A stretch of 64,000 nucleotides of DNA from Niallia sp. Man26 (GTDB lineage: Bacteria > Bacillota > Bacilli > Bacillales > Cytobacillaceae). Position numbers and translations under genes: made by a program. The notes under the pieces were generated by a model. That model was not told where the DNA came from, made no database searches, and worked only from the letters and a program-made list of their open reading frames with translations. How positions within the stretch are numbered: position 1 is the first letter of the stretch; every line of letters starts with the position of its first letter. Below, in pieces: positions 37,397 through 46,309 of the stretch. The stretch covers positions 883,001 through 947,000 of the forward strand of contig NZ_CP095743.1 of NCBI RefSeq assembly GCF_022049065.2. The letters are read 5' to 3'.

Positions 37397-37909
37397 TTAT
37401 TCATTATTACCGAGACGGAAAGTCTCAAATACAGTCCAAGAGCCGTTTTCCAACTCATACAAGAGATGAAAGCGGTCCGTACTTTCCTCATGGCTGAAAC
37501 TGCGCATTCTTAAGCTGCTGTATAGATCGAGATGCTCATCGTTAGACAGCTGCTGCCCAAGTGTTACGTGAGGAATGAAAGGATGCTCCTCGGGCACACC
37601 GATTGTGTTAATGATTTCCGTATGTAGATCCTCTAAATCGGAATTTTGTTCGATCTTTAAATAAATAACATTATTAACAGGCTGAAATGTGCTTATTTTC
37701 AAAACTTTAATCGCGATGGAATGGTAATGGCTCGCCACCTTTTGCAACTTGGCACTGATTGTCTTAATTTCATCATTGTCTGCGTTGAATTCGCCTACTA
37801 GCGTGATGTGAGGCGGTACTAAAGCGTATTTCGGATCATAGCGTTTACGGTAAGAATTAGCTAAATCTTGCAGCTCTTTTCCTGGAAAAATAGCGATGCC
37901 ATATTTCAT
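37397..37909 (-). CDS. yjcG: 2H phosphoesterase / 2'-5' RNA ligase-like protein YjcG
   Basis: 170 residues with the two HxT motifs PHITL (about residue 34) and PHVTL (about residue 115) that define 2H phosphoesterases; these act on 2'-5' or cyclic phosphodiester bonds in RNA. GGGGG lies 8 nt before ATG 37909; the ATG at 37924 overlaps that site and is not used. It is downstream of yjcH as in B. subtilis. Confidence 0.9.
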   Translation of the reverse strand: MKYGIAIFPGKELQDLANSYRKRYDPKYALVPPHITLVGEFNADNDEIKTISAKLQKVASHYHSIAIKVLKISTFQPVNNVIYLKIEQNSDLEDLHTEIINTIGVPEEHPFIPHVTLGQQLSNDEHLDLYSSLRMRSFSHEESTDRFHLLYELENGSWTVFETFRLGNNE

Positions 37910-38073
37910 GGTTGAAACCCCCATTTCTTCTCTTCAATAATGTATATTCCTTAAGACAGGTATTCATTGCCTTACAAGCAGTTTTGCAGTATCTGTAAGA
38001 TATTATAACAAATTTATAAATTGATGTTCAAAAATATCTGTTTTTTCATTATTTTCATATATAAAAAATTGTT

Positions 38074-38799
38074 CTAACTGCTATACATATGTAACAGAAT
38101 AGTCCTCAAATAAGGCTGCCAATATTTCCATGTATGATTTCCTTCGTATTCTTCGTAATGATAATCGGCATTAGATTCGTGCAGCAGTGTAGCCAAGTTC
38201 CGGTTTGGTTCAAGGAAGTCCTCGATTGTGTTGCTGGACGTTTTAACTGCTGTTTCCTCGCTTCCTATTATATGGAATATTTCGAGAAGATGAAAGGTCT
38301 GAAAGGCGTTTACTTCAGATAACACTTCCTCGTTAACATATGGAGACTGAAGCATCACTTTGCCGAATGTATGTGGATATTTCAAGGCTGCTCTAAGCGA
38401 AACGGTTGCTCCAAGGGAATCACCGATAAGTCCTCTGCCGAGCCCCATTTGGTATGTCGGAAATTCACTATCCAAAAACGGGACAAGCTCATGTGCGAGA
38501 AAGCGGATATAGCTTTGTGATTTTTCGCCATCTGGGTGATATTTTGACCTTCTGTCTGCAACATCCGCATATGGAATACCAACGATTATTGTTCCTTCTA
38601 TGTCGTTATTCAACTGCAGTTCATCTGCAGTTCTGCCAATCCTGCCAAGCTGGAAATAATCTTTCCCATCTTGGGCAATCAAAAGCTGGTATTTATATAA
38701 ATCAGAATAGTTTGGTGGTAAATAGACGAGCAGCTGAATTTCTTCATTCAAAGCATTGCTGTAAAACATGATTTCTTTAATTGTCCCTTGAGTAGACAT
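38074..38799 (-). CDS. yjcH: esterase-family protein YjcH (alpha/beta hydrolase)
   Basis: 241 residues of the Fes/IroE-like esterase family. The nucleophile motif GDSLGA (about residue 120) fits GxSxG, the final His is in YEGNHTWKYWQ, and the start resembles YLPPNYSDLYKYQLLIAQDGKDYF. GGAGG is 8 nt before ATG 38799 (MSTQG); the in-frame ATG at 38814 contains the ribosome-binding site. Substrate unknown; family members cleave siderophore or acyl esters. Confidence 0.87.
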   Translation of the reverse strand: MSTQGTIKEIMFYSNALNEEIQLLVYLPPNYSDLYKYQLLIAQDGKDYFQLGRIGRTADELQLNNDIEGTIIVGIPYADVADRRSKYHPDGEKSQSYIRFLAHELVPFLDSEFPTYQMGLGRGLIGDSLGATVSLRAALKYPHTFGKVMLQSPYVNEEVLSEVNAFQTFHLLEIFHIIGSEETAVKTSSNTIEDFLEPNRNLATLLHESNADYHYEEYEGNHTWKYWQPYLRTILLHMYSS

Positions 38800-38895
38800 A
38801 ATATGCTCCTCCATTTTTTATTATTATTTACGTTTAGTTTAGCATAAAATCCCTTTTCCTTGCAGATTCTCCGTTTATTTTCATAAACTGCTAAT

Positions 38896-38944
38896 TCACT
38901 ATATATTGTGTACATTCGGTGAACAAACCTACTATATGTTGATG
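38896..38944 (+). promoter_or_regulatory. two NrdR boxes upstream of nrdDG
   Basis: TCACTATATATTGTGT (38896-38911) is a near-perfect NrdR box. CTACTATATGTTGATG (38929-38944) is a second, weaker one, 33 bases start to start, about three helical turns. NrdR represses ribonucleotide reductase genes when dATP is high. Confidence 0.78.
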
Positions 38945-38968
38945 TTTTTAGAGACGGTTATTTATAAT
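38939..38968 (+). promoter_or_regulatory. sigma-A promoter of nrdDG
   Basis: TTGATG (38939-38944), 18-base spacer, TATAAT (38963-38968). The -35 lies inside the second NrdR box, which explains repression. Predicted start near 38975, so the coding start must be downstream of it. Confidence 0.7.
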
Positions 38969-39001
38969 GAGGAAGAATTGAGTGTAGAGGGAGAGAAGGA
39001 A

Positions 39002-40846
39002 ATGGGTACATATGAAAAATTAATGAATGAATTTGCTGATATAACAACAGGGGAGCGCATAGACCTTATCCAAGAAAATGCCAACATGGACGGTGTTTCT
39101 CCGATGAGCCATATGATGCATTTTGCTTCTGCTTCAACAAAGCATTTTACAATCGAACAACTTTTGTCAGAAGAAGCGAAAAATGCGTATTTAAGCGGTT
39201 ATATCCATATTCATGATTTAGACTTTTATGCGTCAGGAACGGCTACATGCTGCCAAATCCCAGTCGGCAAGATTTTAAAAGAAGGCTTTAATACGGGCCA
39301 TGGATATATGAGAGAACCGAAGAGCATTATGAGCGCCATGGCGCTGACATCAATAATCCTGCAGGCAAACCAAAACCAGCAGCACGGGGGACAAGCAGTG
39401 CCTTTGTTTGATTATGACTTGGCTCCATATATCAAGAAATCCTATATGCGCCATAAAAACCGACTTGAAGGGCTTTTTTCAAGTGTCAAGCAAAGGGATG
39501 AAATTGCCTGGAAATGGACAGAGGAAGAAACCTATCAGGCATGTGAAGCGTTTGTGCATAATTGTAATAGCATGCATTCAAGAGGAGGGGGGCAGACACC
39601 GTTTGTCTCTGTTAATCTCGGTACCGACATATCAGTGGAAGGAAGATTGCTTACAAAAAGCTTGCTGCTTGCTGTAAAGGCAGGATTAGGGAAAGGGGAG
39701 ACGCCAATTTTTCCAATTATCGTCTTTAAAGTAAAGGAAGGTATCAATTTCAGCAAGGAAGATATAAACTATGATCTTTTTCAGCTTGCAATCGAGACAA
39801 CAAGCAAAAGATTGTTTCCGAATTTTCTTTTTCTGGACGCACCGTTTAACAAAGAACATTATGACGGCACACCAGAGTCAGAAGCAGCAACAATGGGCTG
39901 CAGAACGAGAGTGATGGGTAATATTCATGGGTCAGCCAGCTGTATTGGCAGGGGAAATCTGTCTTTCACAAGCCTTAACCTACCCCTTATCGCACTGGAA
40001 TCCAACACTGTTGAGGATTTTTTTACACGCTTGGACAGTTATATACATATTGCCATTGAGCAATTGTATGATCGTTACGAGTATCAAGGGAATAAAAAGG
40101 CAGCAAACTTCAAATTTTTGTTCACTCAAGGAGTTTGGAAAGGAGGGGAGGCGCTTAGCCCTGAAGATAATCTTGAAGAAATCTGGAAACAGGGCACGCT
40201 GTCTCTTGGGTTTGTAGGCCTTGCTGAAGCTCTGGTTGCCTTAACAGGCTTTCATCACGGAGAATCAGAAGAGGCTTATAAGCTTGGGTTGAAAATTGTT
40301 GCTCATATGAGAAAAAGAACAGATGAAGCAACGAAAGCTAAGCAAATGAACTATTCTCTTATCGCCACTCCAGCTGAATCGTTTGCAGGCAAAGCGCAAA
40401 GAGAAGTCAGAAAAAAATACGGAATCATAAAGAGGATTACTGACCGGCCTTATTTCACAAATAGCTTTCATATCCCCGTTCATTACAAAATTATGGCAAT
40501 TGATAAAATTGAAAAGGAAGCGCCATTCCACCCGTTGACGAACGGAGGCCACATCACTTATTTAGAATTGGATGGGGATGCAAGCAAAAACCTTATAGCA
40601 ATGGAGCAGATTGTCCGGGCAATGAAGGAGGCCGGCATTGGATATGGAAGCATTAATCATCCTGTCGATCGGTGTCTTGCTTGCGGGTATAAAGGGGTTA
40701 TAAATAACAGCTGCCCTAGCTGCAATATTGCGGGAGAGGAGAATTTTGAGCGTATCCGGAGAATTACAGGCTATCTCGTCGGGTCACTAGATAAATGGAA
40801 CTCAGCTAAACGGTCGGAAGAGAAGGACCGAGTGAAGCATAGATGA
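39002..40846 (+). CDS. nrdD: anaerobic ribonucleoside-triphosphate reductase
   Basis: Oxygen-sensitive class III enzyme that makes dNTPs in anaerobic growth. The glycyl-radical motif RITGYL places the radical at Gly590 of 614, after the structural-zinc cysteines CLACG and CPSC. Active-site residues lie in the GTATCCQIP and SMHSRGGGQ regions. The start is ATG 39002 (AGGGAG at 38988-38993): the frame is open back to 38906, but that would run through the promoter and NrdR boxes. The usual N-terminal ATP-cone domain is missing, so overall activity control by dATP/ATP binding there is not expected. Confidence 0.95.
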   Translation: MGTYEKLMNEFADITTGERIDLIQENANMDGVSPMSHMMHFASASTKHFTIEQLLSEEAKNAYLSGYIHIHDLDFYASGTATCCQIPVGKILKEGFNTGHGYMREPKSIMSAMALTSIILQANQNQQHGGQAVPLFDYDLAPYIKKSYMRHKNRLEGLFSSVKQRDEIAWKWTEEETYQACEAFVHNCNSMHSRGGGQTPFVSVNLGTDISVEGRLLTKSLLLAVKAGLGKGETPIFPIIVFKVKEGINFSKEDINYDLFQLAIETTSKRLFPNFLFLDAPFNKEHYDGTPESEAATMGCRTRVMGNIHGSASCIGRGNLSFTSLNLPLIALESNTVEDFFTRLDSYIHIAIEQLYDRYEYQGNKKAANFKFLFTQGVWKGGEALSPEDNLEEIWKQGTLSLGFVGLAEALVALTGFHHGESEEAYKLGLKIVAHMRKRTDEATKAKQMNYSLIATPAESFAGKAQREVRKKYGIIKRITDRPYFTNSFHIPVHYKIMAIDKIEKEAPFHPLTNGGHITYLELDGDASKNLIAMEQIVRAMKEAGIGYGSINHPVDRCLACGYKGVINNSCPSCNIAGEENFERIRRITGYLVGSLDKWNSAKRSEEKDRVKHR

Positions 40847-41325
40847 GAGTGCTAAATATTATACAAGACAGCATTGTAGACGGCCCGGGACTGAGAAGCA
40901 CTGTTTTTTTTGCCGGCTGTCCTCATCGATGCAAGGGGTGCCATAACCCGAACAGCTGGAACAGAAGAGGCGGTACAGAGATGGAAGCTGCTGATATTTT
41001 TAATATATTGATGGCCAATCCCTTTAATGATGTCACCTTCAGCGGCGGGGAGCCTTTTTATCAGAATCATCATGAGCTCCTCACACTTGCATCAGAACTG
41101 AAAAGGAATGGAAAAAATATTTGGTGTTATACTGGATATAAATGGGAACAATTAATTAGCTGCGCAAGCAGCAAAGCCGTTTGCGAATATTTAGATGTTA
41201 TTGTAGATGGCCCGTTTATTATGGAGAAGAGAGATTTAAATCTGCAGTTTATGGGAAGCAGCAACCAGAGACTGATTGCTGTTTCCCGCAGCTTGGCAGC
41301 GCAAGAACCCATTCTTTTTGAATGA
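40843..41325 (+). CDS. nrdG: anaerobic ribonucleotide reductase activating protein
   Basis: Radical-SAM enzyme that generates the glycyl radical on NrdD. The iron-sulfur motif CxxxCxxC is CPHRCKGC (about residues 26-33), followed by NPNSWN and TFSGGEPF. 160 residues. The start overlaps the nrdD stop by 4 bases (ATGA), giving translational coupling. A good terminator follows. Confidence 0.96.
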   Translation: MRVLNIIQDSIVDGPGLRSTVFFAGCPHRCKGCHNPNSWNRRGGTEMEAADIFNILMANPFNDVTFSGGEPFYQNHHELLTLASELKRNGKNIWCYTGYKWEQLISCASSKAVCEYLDVIVDGPFIMEKRDLNLQFMGSSNQRLIAVSRSLAAQEPILFE

Positions 41326-41327
41326 TA

Positions 41328-41359
41328 AAAAAGGCATGTGCTTTTCGCACATGCCTTTT
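41328..41359. terminator. terminator of nrdDG
   Basis: AAAGGCATGTGC/GCACATGCCTTT stem with 5-nt loop; A and T tracts allow use from both sides, including by the convergent doxX-like gene. Confidence 0.92.
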
Positions 41360-41370
41360 AGCTTCTATAT

Positions 41371-41892
41371 TTACGCTCTTAAATTTGGAGATAACGGCTT
41401 TTCTTCTTTGTCTTTCATGATGTACTTTCGCAAGATTGGCAGCACCCATCTGTCTAGGCCATAGTAGCCTGCATTTGCGCCAGCAAACATAATGATCATT
41501 CCCATGAGTATATCTGTTGGGTTATGAGAAATCGTACCTGCGAGAATGAAAGAGAAATTCATCACAACTCCAAAGAATGTAGCTGCAGTTGTCAGACAGC
41601 CAAGAATTAAGCCTAACCCTACCAGCAATTCGCCAATCGGAATTAATACGTTAAATAGTCCAACATTAGGAAGTGCAAATCCTTCTATAAAGCTCGTATA
41701 CCAGCCGTAAACGGCACCGTCAGGACCTGTGACAGGATTTTTAATCGCATTTGTTAAAAATCCGCTTGCATCAAAGCCCTCGCCAGTCAGTTTTCCGAAG
41801 CCGGATTTAAACCAAGAATATCCAAGGAATAAACGAATAACAGTTAAAACAATGGCAGCAATCTTATTTTCTCTAATAAAGGCATTAATCAT
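41371..41892 (-). CDS. DoxX-family membrane protein
   Basis: 173 residues, four hydrophobic segments (IAAIVLTVIRLFLGYSWF, VGLFNVLIPIGELLVGLGLILG, TAATFFGVVMNFSFILAG, ILMGMIIMFAGANAGYYG), typical of DoxX proteins, some of which are quinone- or thiol-linked in bacilli. The GGAAGG site touches the ATG at 41901 but is 9 nt from ATG 41892, which is preferred. A perfect Rex/Fnr-type palindrome upstream (41967-41984) suggests control by NADH level or oxygen, matching the neighbouring anaerobic nrdDG. Confidence 0.8.
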   Translation of the reverse strand: MINAFIRENKIAAIVLTVIRLFLGYSWFKSGFGKLTGEGFDASGFLTNAIKNPVTGPDGAVYGWYTSFIEGFALPNVGLFNVLIPIGELLVGLGLILGCLTTAATFFGVVMNFSFILAGTISHNPTDILMGMIIMFAGANAGYYGLDRWVLPILRKYIMKDKEEKPLSPNLRA

Positions 41893-41933
41893 AGTTTTCA
41901 TCCTTCCTTTATTTCAATATTTCTTACAAGTTA

Positions 41934-41984
41934 AATATAGCAAAAAAAGAGGGAAGAAAATGATTATTGTGAAATAGTTCACAA
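41934..41984 (-). promoter_or_regulatory. Rex/Fnr-type palindrome and extended -10 of the doxX-like gene
   Basis: TTGTGAAATAGTTCACAA (41967-41984) matches the Rex consensus TTGTGAA-N4-TTCACAA exactly, and equally the Fnr consensus TGTGA-N6-TCACA. On the minus strand TGCTATATT gives an extended -10 at 41934-41939 (core hexamer), so the box is centred near -48. Confidence 0.72.
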
Positions 41985-42086
41985 AGAAGCCAAGATATTG
42001 TGTCTGATATTTGAACATTTATTAAAGAGTGTGTCAGAAATCACTGTAATGTGATTAAGGAGAAGCTCCCAGTTACGAAGGGAGCT

Positions 42087-42692
42087 TTACTCGATGCTTG
42101 GTTTTATTACAGAAGCTGTTGTATTTCTATTGATGATTAGCAATAATTGCTCTGCCATATAGCTTGAGCTGTATTTAAAACCGCCTTTAATCCATTCAAC
42201 GAGCAGACCAAAGAGGGCGTAGGCAGAATAACTAGCAGCTAGTTCTTTGTCTATGGGGGAGTCCGCTACAGGTGTATGAAAATCTTGGAGCGATAATTCC
42301 TTTAGAATTTCACACAGTCTATACTGGAAACTATGCAGCAATTCTGCATGGATAATCAGCTTATAAAAGTTTGCGTTTTTTTGGACATGGTCGAACAATT
42401 TAATGGCATTTGCCGTCAGTTTACTTACTTCAAAGATTTCGGAATTTTTATAAGGCTCCCGGTAAGAAGCAACCAAATCAGTAATAATGTCATCAATAAT
42501 TTCATTCAGCAAATCTTCCCTATAAGTATAATGCTTATAGAAGGTGCCGCGATTCAAGTCTGCTAGCTGGACGATATCTGTTATGGTTATTTCCTTAAAG
42601 CTTTTTTCCTGCATAAGGGAAAGAAATGCTTCTTTTAGTGCTCGTTTTGATTTAATCACTCGCCTATCAAGGTATTCATTTTTATTAGACAT
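42087..42692 (-). CDS. TetR/AcrR-family transcriptional regulator
   Basis: 201 residues: N-terminal helix-turn-helix (ITITDIVQLADLNRGTFYKHYTYREDLL), then a ligand-binding helical domain. It is divergent from a short-chain dehydrogenase gene and probably represses it and itself. A likely operator lies at 42743-42764. A short stem AAGCTCCC/GGGAGCTT (42063-42087) overlaps its stop and may end it weakly. Ligand unknown. Confidence 0.88.
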   Translation of the reverse strand: MSNKNEYLDRRVIKSKRALKEAFLSLMQEKSFKEITITDIVQLADLNRGTFYKHYTYREDLLNEIIDDIITDLVASYREPYKNSEIFEVSKLTANAIKLFDHVQKNANFYKLIIHAELLHSFQYRLCEILKELSLQDFHTPVADSPIDKELAASYSAYALFGLLVEWIKGGFKYSSSYMAEQLLLIINRNTTASVIKPSIE

Positions 42693-42742
42693 ATTCCACC
42701 TCTAATGTTCATCAAAAAGGATTTGGCAGCAGAAAGCCTGCG

Positions 42743-42764
42743 ATTTGTTGACTAATAGACAAAT
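42743..42764. promoter_or_regulatory. possible TetR operator (imperfect palindrome)
   Basis: ATTTGT and ACAAAT arms with a 10-base centre (TGACTAATAG), located in the divergent gap of a TetR gene. Inner positions are only partly symmetric. Confidence 0.4.
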
Positions 42765-42781
42765 TCCACTTTATTTGCTGA

Positions 42782-42811
42782 TTGTCCTTCATCGTTTAGT
42801 GTCATTATACT
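42782..42811 (+). promoter_or_regulatory. sigma-A promoter of the SDR gene
   Basis: TTGTCC (42782-42787), 18 bases, TATACT (42806-42811). Confidence 0.5.
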
Positions 42812-42877
42812 ATAAGTGTAGTAAAAATTCGCAGTGTTGAAAGCGTATTCTAACAGTTTATATATGGGGGTATCTTA

Positions 42878-43636
42878 ATGAGACTTGAAAACAAGGTTGC
42901 AATCGTAACAGGTGCTGGTTCTGGTATGGGAAAACAAATTGCTCTTCTTTATGCAAAGGAAGGAGCAAATGTGGCTGTATCAGACATTAATTTGGATGCA
43001 GCAAATGCAACAGTAGAAGAAATAAAAGCAAATGGCGGCAATGCATTCGCAGTATCAGCGAACGTGGCAAAAGAAGAGGACATACAAAATCTTATAGATA
43101 CAACAGTGCAAAACTATGGAACGCTCGATATTCTTGTTAATAATGCTGGAATTATGGATAATTTTGAACCTGCAGGCGATATTTTGGACGAGAATTGGGA
43201 AAGAGTATTTGCCGTCAATACAACAAGTGTTATGAGAGCAACACGGAAGGCGCTGCCGATTTTCTTGGAAAAAGAGAGCGGTGTGATTATCAATGTAGCT
43301 TCAGCTGGAGGCTTGCAAGGAGCAAGGGCAGGTGCTGCTTATACAGCTTCTAAGCATGCTGTTGTCGGCTTCACTAAAAACACTGGCTTCATGTATGCCC
43401 AAAAGGGAATTCGCTGCAATGCAATAGCTCCAGGAGGCGTGGAGACTAATATCAGTGCTTCAATGACAAATGTTAACCCATTTGGAATGGGCAGAGTACA
43501 ACCGGGGCTAGGTGTAAACCCTCGTATCGGCAAGGCGGAAGAAGTCGCAACTGTTGCTCTATTCCTCGCATCAGATGAATCAAGCTTTGTTAATGGAACA
43601 GTGATCACTGCAGATGCAGGGTGGACAGCATTTTAA
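42878..43636 (+). CDS. short-chain dehydrogenase/reductase
   Basis: A 252-residue classical SDR using NAD(P): cofactor motif TGAGSGMGKQIA, NNAG motif in LVNNAGIMDN, catalytic Ser in INVASAGG and the Tyr-Lys pair YTASKHAVVG. Asp37 in VAVSDINL suggests NAD preference. GGGGG is before the ATG. Substrate cannot be told; being divergent from a TetR gene suggests induction by the compound it reduces or oxidises. Confidence 0.88.
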   Translation: MRLENKVAIVTGAGSGMGKQIALLYAKEGANVAVSDINLDAANATVEEIKANGGNAFAVSANVAKEEDIQNLIDTTVQNYGTLDILVNNAGIMDNFEPAGDILDENWERVFAVNTTSVMRATRKALPIFLEKESGVIINVASAGGLQGARAGAAYTASKHAVVGFTKNTGFMYAQKGIRCNAIAPGGVETNISASMTNVNPFGMGRVQPGLGVNPRIGKAEEVATVALFLASDESSFVNGTVITADAGWTAF

Positions 43637-43637
43637 T

Positions 43638-43670
43638 AAAAACAGGCGTACCAGAAGGTACGCCTGTTTT
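43638..43670. terminator. bidirectional terminator between the SDR gene and glnQ-like gene
   Basis: AAAACAGGCGTACC/GGTACGCCTGTTTT perfect stem with AGAA loop. Confidence 0.93.
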
Positions 43671-43676
43671 CTTAGA

Positions 43677-44405
43677 TTAAAGTACTTTGTTTAAGAAGTC
43701 TTTAGTCCGTTCGTTTTGCGGATTACCGAAGATCTCCTGTGGAGTGCCTTGTTCGACAATATAACCGCCATCCATAAATATAACTCTGTCTGCTACTTCT
43801 CTTGCAAATCCCATTTCATGTGTCACGATAACCATAGTCATGCCTTCTTGTGCCAATTGCTTAATAACATTGAGCACTTCTCCAACCATTTCAGGGTCAA
43901 GGGCACTTGTTGGTTCATCAAACAGCATAATATCTGGATTCATTGCAAGCGCACGGGCGATAGCCACCCTTTGTTTTTGACCGCCAGATAACTTCGCTGG
44001 GTTTTCTGGAGCCTTATCCTTTAATCCAACACGATCTAAAAGCTGAAGGGCTTTTTCTTTTGCTTCTGCCTTGGTTGCTTTCTTTAATTCGACAGGAGCA
44101 AGTGTAATATTCTCCAGAACACTCAAGTTTGGAAAGAGGTTAAAGTGCTGGAAAACCATTCCGATATTTTCTCTTACCTTGTTAATATCAGTGTTTTTAT
44201 CTGTCAGCTTTTGGTCGTTAACAACAACTTCTCCGCTTGTTACTTCCTCCAGCATATTCAAACAGCGCAGCAAGGTACTTTTTCCAGAACCAGAAGGACC
44301 GATAAGGCAAACGACTTCACCTTCTTGGACCTGCACATCAATCGATTTTAAAACTTCAAGGTTTCCATATGATTTTTTCAGATTGGTCACTTTAAGCTTT
44401 GCCAT
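43677..44405 (-). CDS. glnQ: polar amino acid ABC transporter ATP-binding protein (GlnQ-like)
   Basis: ATPase of an amino-acid importer: Walker [10 protein letters not shown], signature LSGGQKQR, Walker [15 protein letters not shown]-loop VTHEM. 242 residues, the normal length for this subfamily. Its start overlaps the last 14 bases of the fused binding protein/permease gene, so the two are coupled. Substrate is probably a polar amino acid; glutamine is a guess from the family. Confidence 0.92.
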   Translation of the reverse strand: MAKLKVTNLKKSYGNLEVLKSIDVQVQEGEVVCLIGPSGSGKSTLLRCLNMLEEVTSGEVVVNDQKLTDKNTDINKVRENIGMVFQHFNLFPNLSVLENITLAPVELKKATKAEAKEKALQLLDRVGLKDKAPENPAKLSGGQKQRVAIARALAMNPDIMLFDEPTSALDPEMVGEVLNVIKQLAQEGMTMVIVTHEMGFAREVADRVIFMDGGYIVEQGTPQEIFGNPQNERTKDFLNKVL

Positions 44406-45849
44406 TTTTAATCCTTCTTTCTAAAACATTTGATACTTTAGTTAGTATTGTAATAACAATTAAGTAAATCACGCCGACGATAATCCACATTTGGAATGAT
44501 TCCAGATTTCTTGCAATGATGATTTTACCGCTTTGTGTCAATTCGTTTATGCCAATAATAGACAGAATCGATGTATCTTTCAGTGTTATGACAAACTGGT
44601 TAATAAATGCCGGAATCATCAATTGAATAGCTTGTGGAAGAACTACCTTCATCATAGCTTTTCCATAAGGAAGTCCTAAACTGCGGGCAGCTTCCATTTG
44701 GCCTTTATCTACAGATTGAATACCGCCTCTGACGATTTCAGCCATGTAAGCACCAGCATTTAAGCTTAATGTAATGAGACCTGCAACAAATGCAGTGATT
44801 CGGAAATCAAATGCAGCCGGTATACCAAAGTAAATGAAGAATACTTGGACAATCAATGGTGTTCCACGGAAAATATCAATATAAATCATTGCAATAGTGC
44901 TTAAAACTTTACTTTTTGCAATTCGCATTAAGCCAAAGACAATTCCCACTATTGTTGCAATAATTAAAGAAACAACAGTAAGGATTAATGTCATTTTTAA
45001 TCCTGTCATCAAGCTTGGCATGCTTTCTTTTAGAAGTCCGAAAAATCCAGTGTCTTCTGCAGCAGCAGTGTCAGAGCCTGTTTCCAAGTATTTATCCATG
45101 ATTTTCTGGTATTCACCAGATGCTTTTAAGTTTGCAAGTCCTGCGTTAAACATTTCTAAAAGTTCCGTGTTTTGGCCTTTTGAAACAGCAAATCCGTAAG
45201 AAGCGCCTGCTTCTTTTTCAGTCACTGTTTTTAAGCCATTGCCTTGTTTAATTCCATATGCTAATACAGGGTAGTCATCAAATACAGCAACGGAATTTCC
45301 TGTTTTTACATCTTCGTACATATTTGCAGAGTCATCAAAAGTAACAATATTAAAGCCGTATTCGTCTTTAATGCTTTCAGCGAAGCTTGCACCTTCCGTT
45401 CCTGTTTTTACAGCGACCTTTTTGCCTTTTAGGTCATCGTAGGAAGTAACAGTGTCATTATCTTTACTAACAGCCATGATGATTCCAGAATCAAAATATG
45501 GATCAGAGAAATCAAATTTCTGTTTTCTTTCATCGGTAATGCTCATTCCCGCAATAACTGCGTCAACTTGCTTTGATTCTAATGCCTGAACAGCAGCATT
45601 AAACCCAAGCGGTTTAATTTCGTATTTAAAGCCTTGGTCTTTTGCAATTGCTGCAACAAGGTCCATATCAATTCCAACGAATTCACCACTCGTATCTTGG
45701 AATTCAAATGGAGCAAAAGTAATATCTGTAGCAATCTGATATGTTTTTTCTGCAGCCTTCACATTTGTTAGTGGAGAAAGCATGCTTAAGGTAGTCAGTA
45801 AAACTACAAAGAACAAAATTAACTTTGGAAATCTTTGTTTTATCTTCAT
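44392..45849 (-). CDS. amino acid ABC transporter, fused substrate-binding protein and permease
   Basis: 485 residues in one chain. Residues 1-33 are a signal/anchor ([23 protein letters not shown]), then a bacterial SBP_bac_3 domain to about 255 ([51 protein letters not shown]). From about 270 a HisM-type permease domain follows with a run of membrane helices ([19 protein letters not shown], and [30 protein letters not shown] loop start at N-A-G). There is no lipobox Cys: the SBP is tethered by the permease instead. GGAGC precedes the ATG. Confidence 0.92.
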   Translation of the reverse strand: MKIKQRFPKLILFFVVLLTTLSMLSPLTNVKAAEKTYQIATDITFAPFEFQDTSGEFVGIDMDLVAAIAKDQGFKYEIKPLGFNAAVQALESKQVDAVIAGMSITDERKQKFDFSDPYFDSGIIMAVSKDNDTVTSYDDLKGKKVAVKTGTEGASFAESIKDEYGFNIVTFDDSANMYEDVKTGNSVAVFDDYPVLAYGIKQGNGLKTVTEKEAGASYGFAVSKGQNTELLEMFNAGLANLKASGEYQKIMDKYLETGSDTAAAEDTGFFGLLKESMPSLMTGLKMTLILTVVSLIIATIVGIVFGLMRIAKSKVLSTIAMIYIDIFRGTPLIVQVFFIYFGIPAAFDFRITAFVAGLITLSLNAGAYMAEIVRGGIQSVDKGQMEAARSLGLPYGKAMMKVVLPQAIQLMIPAFINQFVITLKDTSILSIIGINELTQSGKIIIARNLESFQMWIIVGVIYLIVITILTKVSNVLERRIKNGKA

Positions 45850-46309
45850 TCATATAGCTCCTTTTGTACTTTTTCTGTGTTGGGAAATTAGGATAAATAA
45901 ATCCTTTTTAATAAACATTTGTTTGTATGTAAGATAATCTGACATAAAACATAATTAAAATCATACTAAATAAACGCAAAATTGTACAGATATGATTTTT
46001 AATTGAGTATAATTTACCTTTTTATTAATAATTGCATTAGTTCTTTCATACAGCTTGTTTTCTGATATGAAAGAGGTTTCATACCTAGCGATGAAGAAGG
46101 TGACGGCAAAATTTCTTCCATGATAGTTTTTTTTGTTTGGCGTTTGCTTGATAAAAGAAATGCTTTTTCTAAGTCGTTTTATTTTTTCTTACAATGGTGT
46201 ATCTAATGCCTGTAATTGAAAAAAATTTTCTATAGCTTTTTAAAGAGGGAAGGGGAATGGGGGTGGATGCTTAAAAGCGTACATGTTTATGCACGCTTTT
46301 AAGATAGGT
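45850..46309. other. intergenic region upstream of the amino acid transporter
   Basis: About 420 bases without a gene. On the minus strand TGTACA (45983-45988), 17 bases, TATGAT (45960-45965) is a possible promoter of the transporter. TATGAAAGAGGTTTCATA at 46066-46083 is a perfect 7-bp inverted repeat that could be an operator but is ~220 bases from the gene. The hairpin at 46270-46303 belongs to the cotF-like genes. Confidence 0.4.
46270..46303 (-). terminator. inverted repeat after the cotF-like pair
   Basis: CTTAAAAGCGT/ACGCTTTTAAG perfect 11-bp stem with a 12-nt loop but no T tract; it may be a weak terminator or a mRNA-end stabiliser. Confidence 0.5.

Noticed and set aside
38906..39001. 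N-terminal extension of NrdD
   Set aside because: It would begin inside an NrdR box and cross the predicted promoter.
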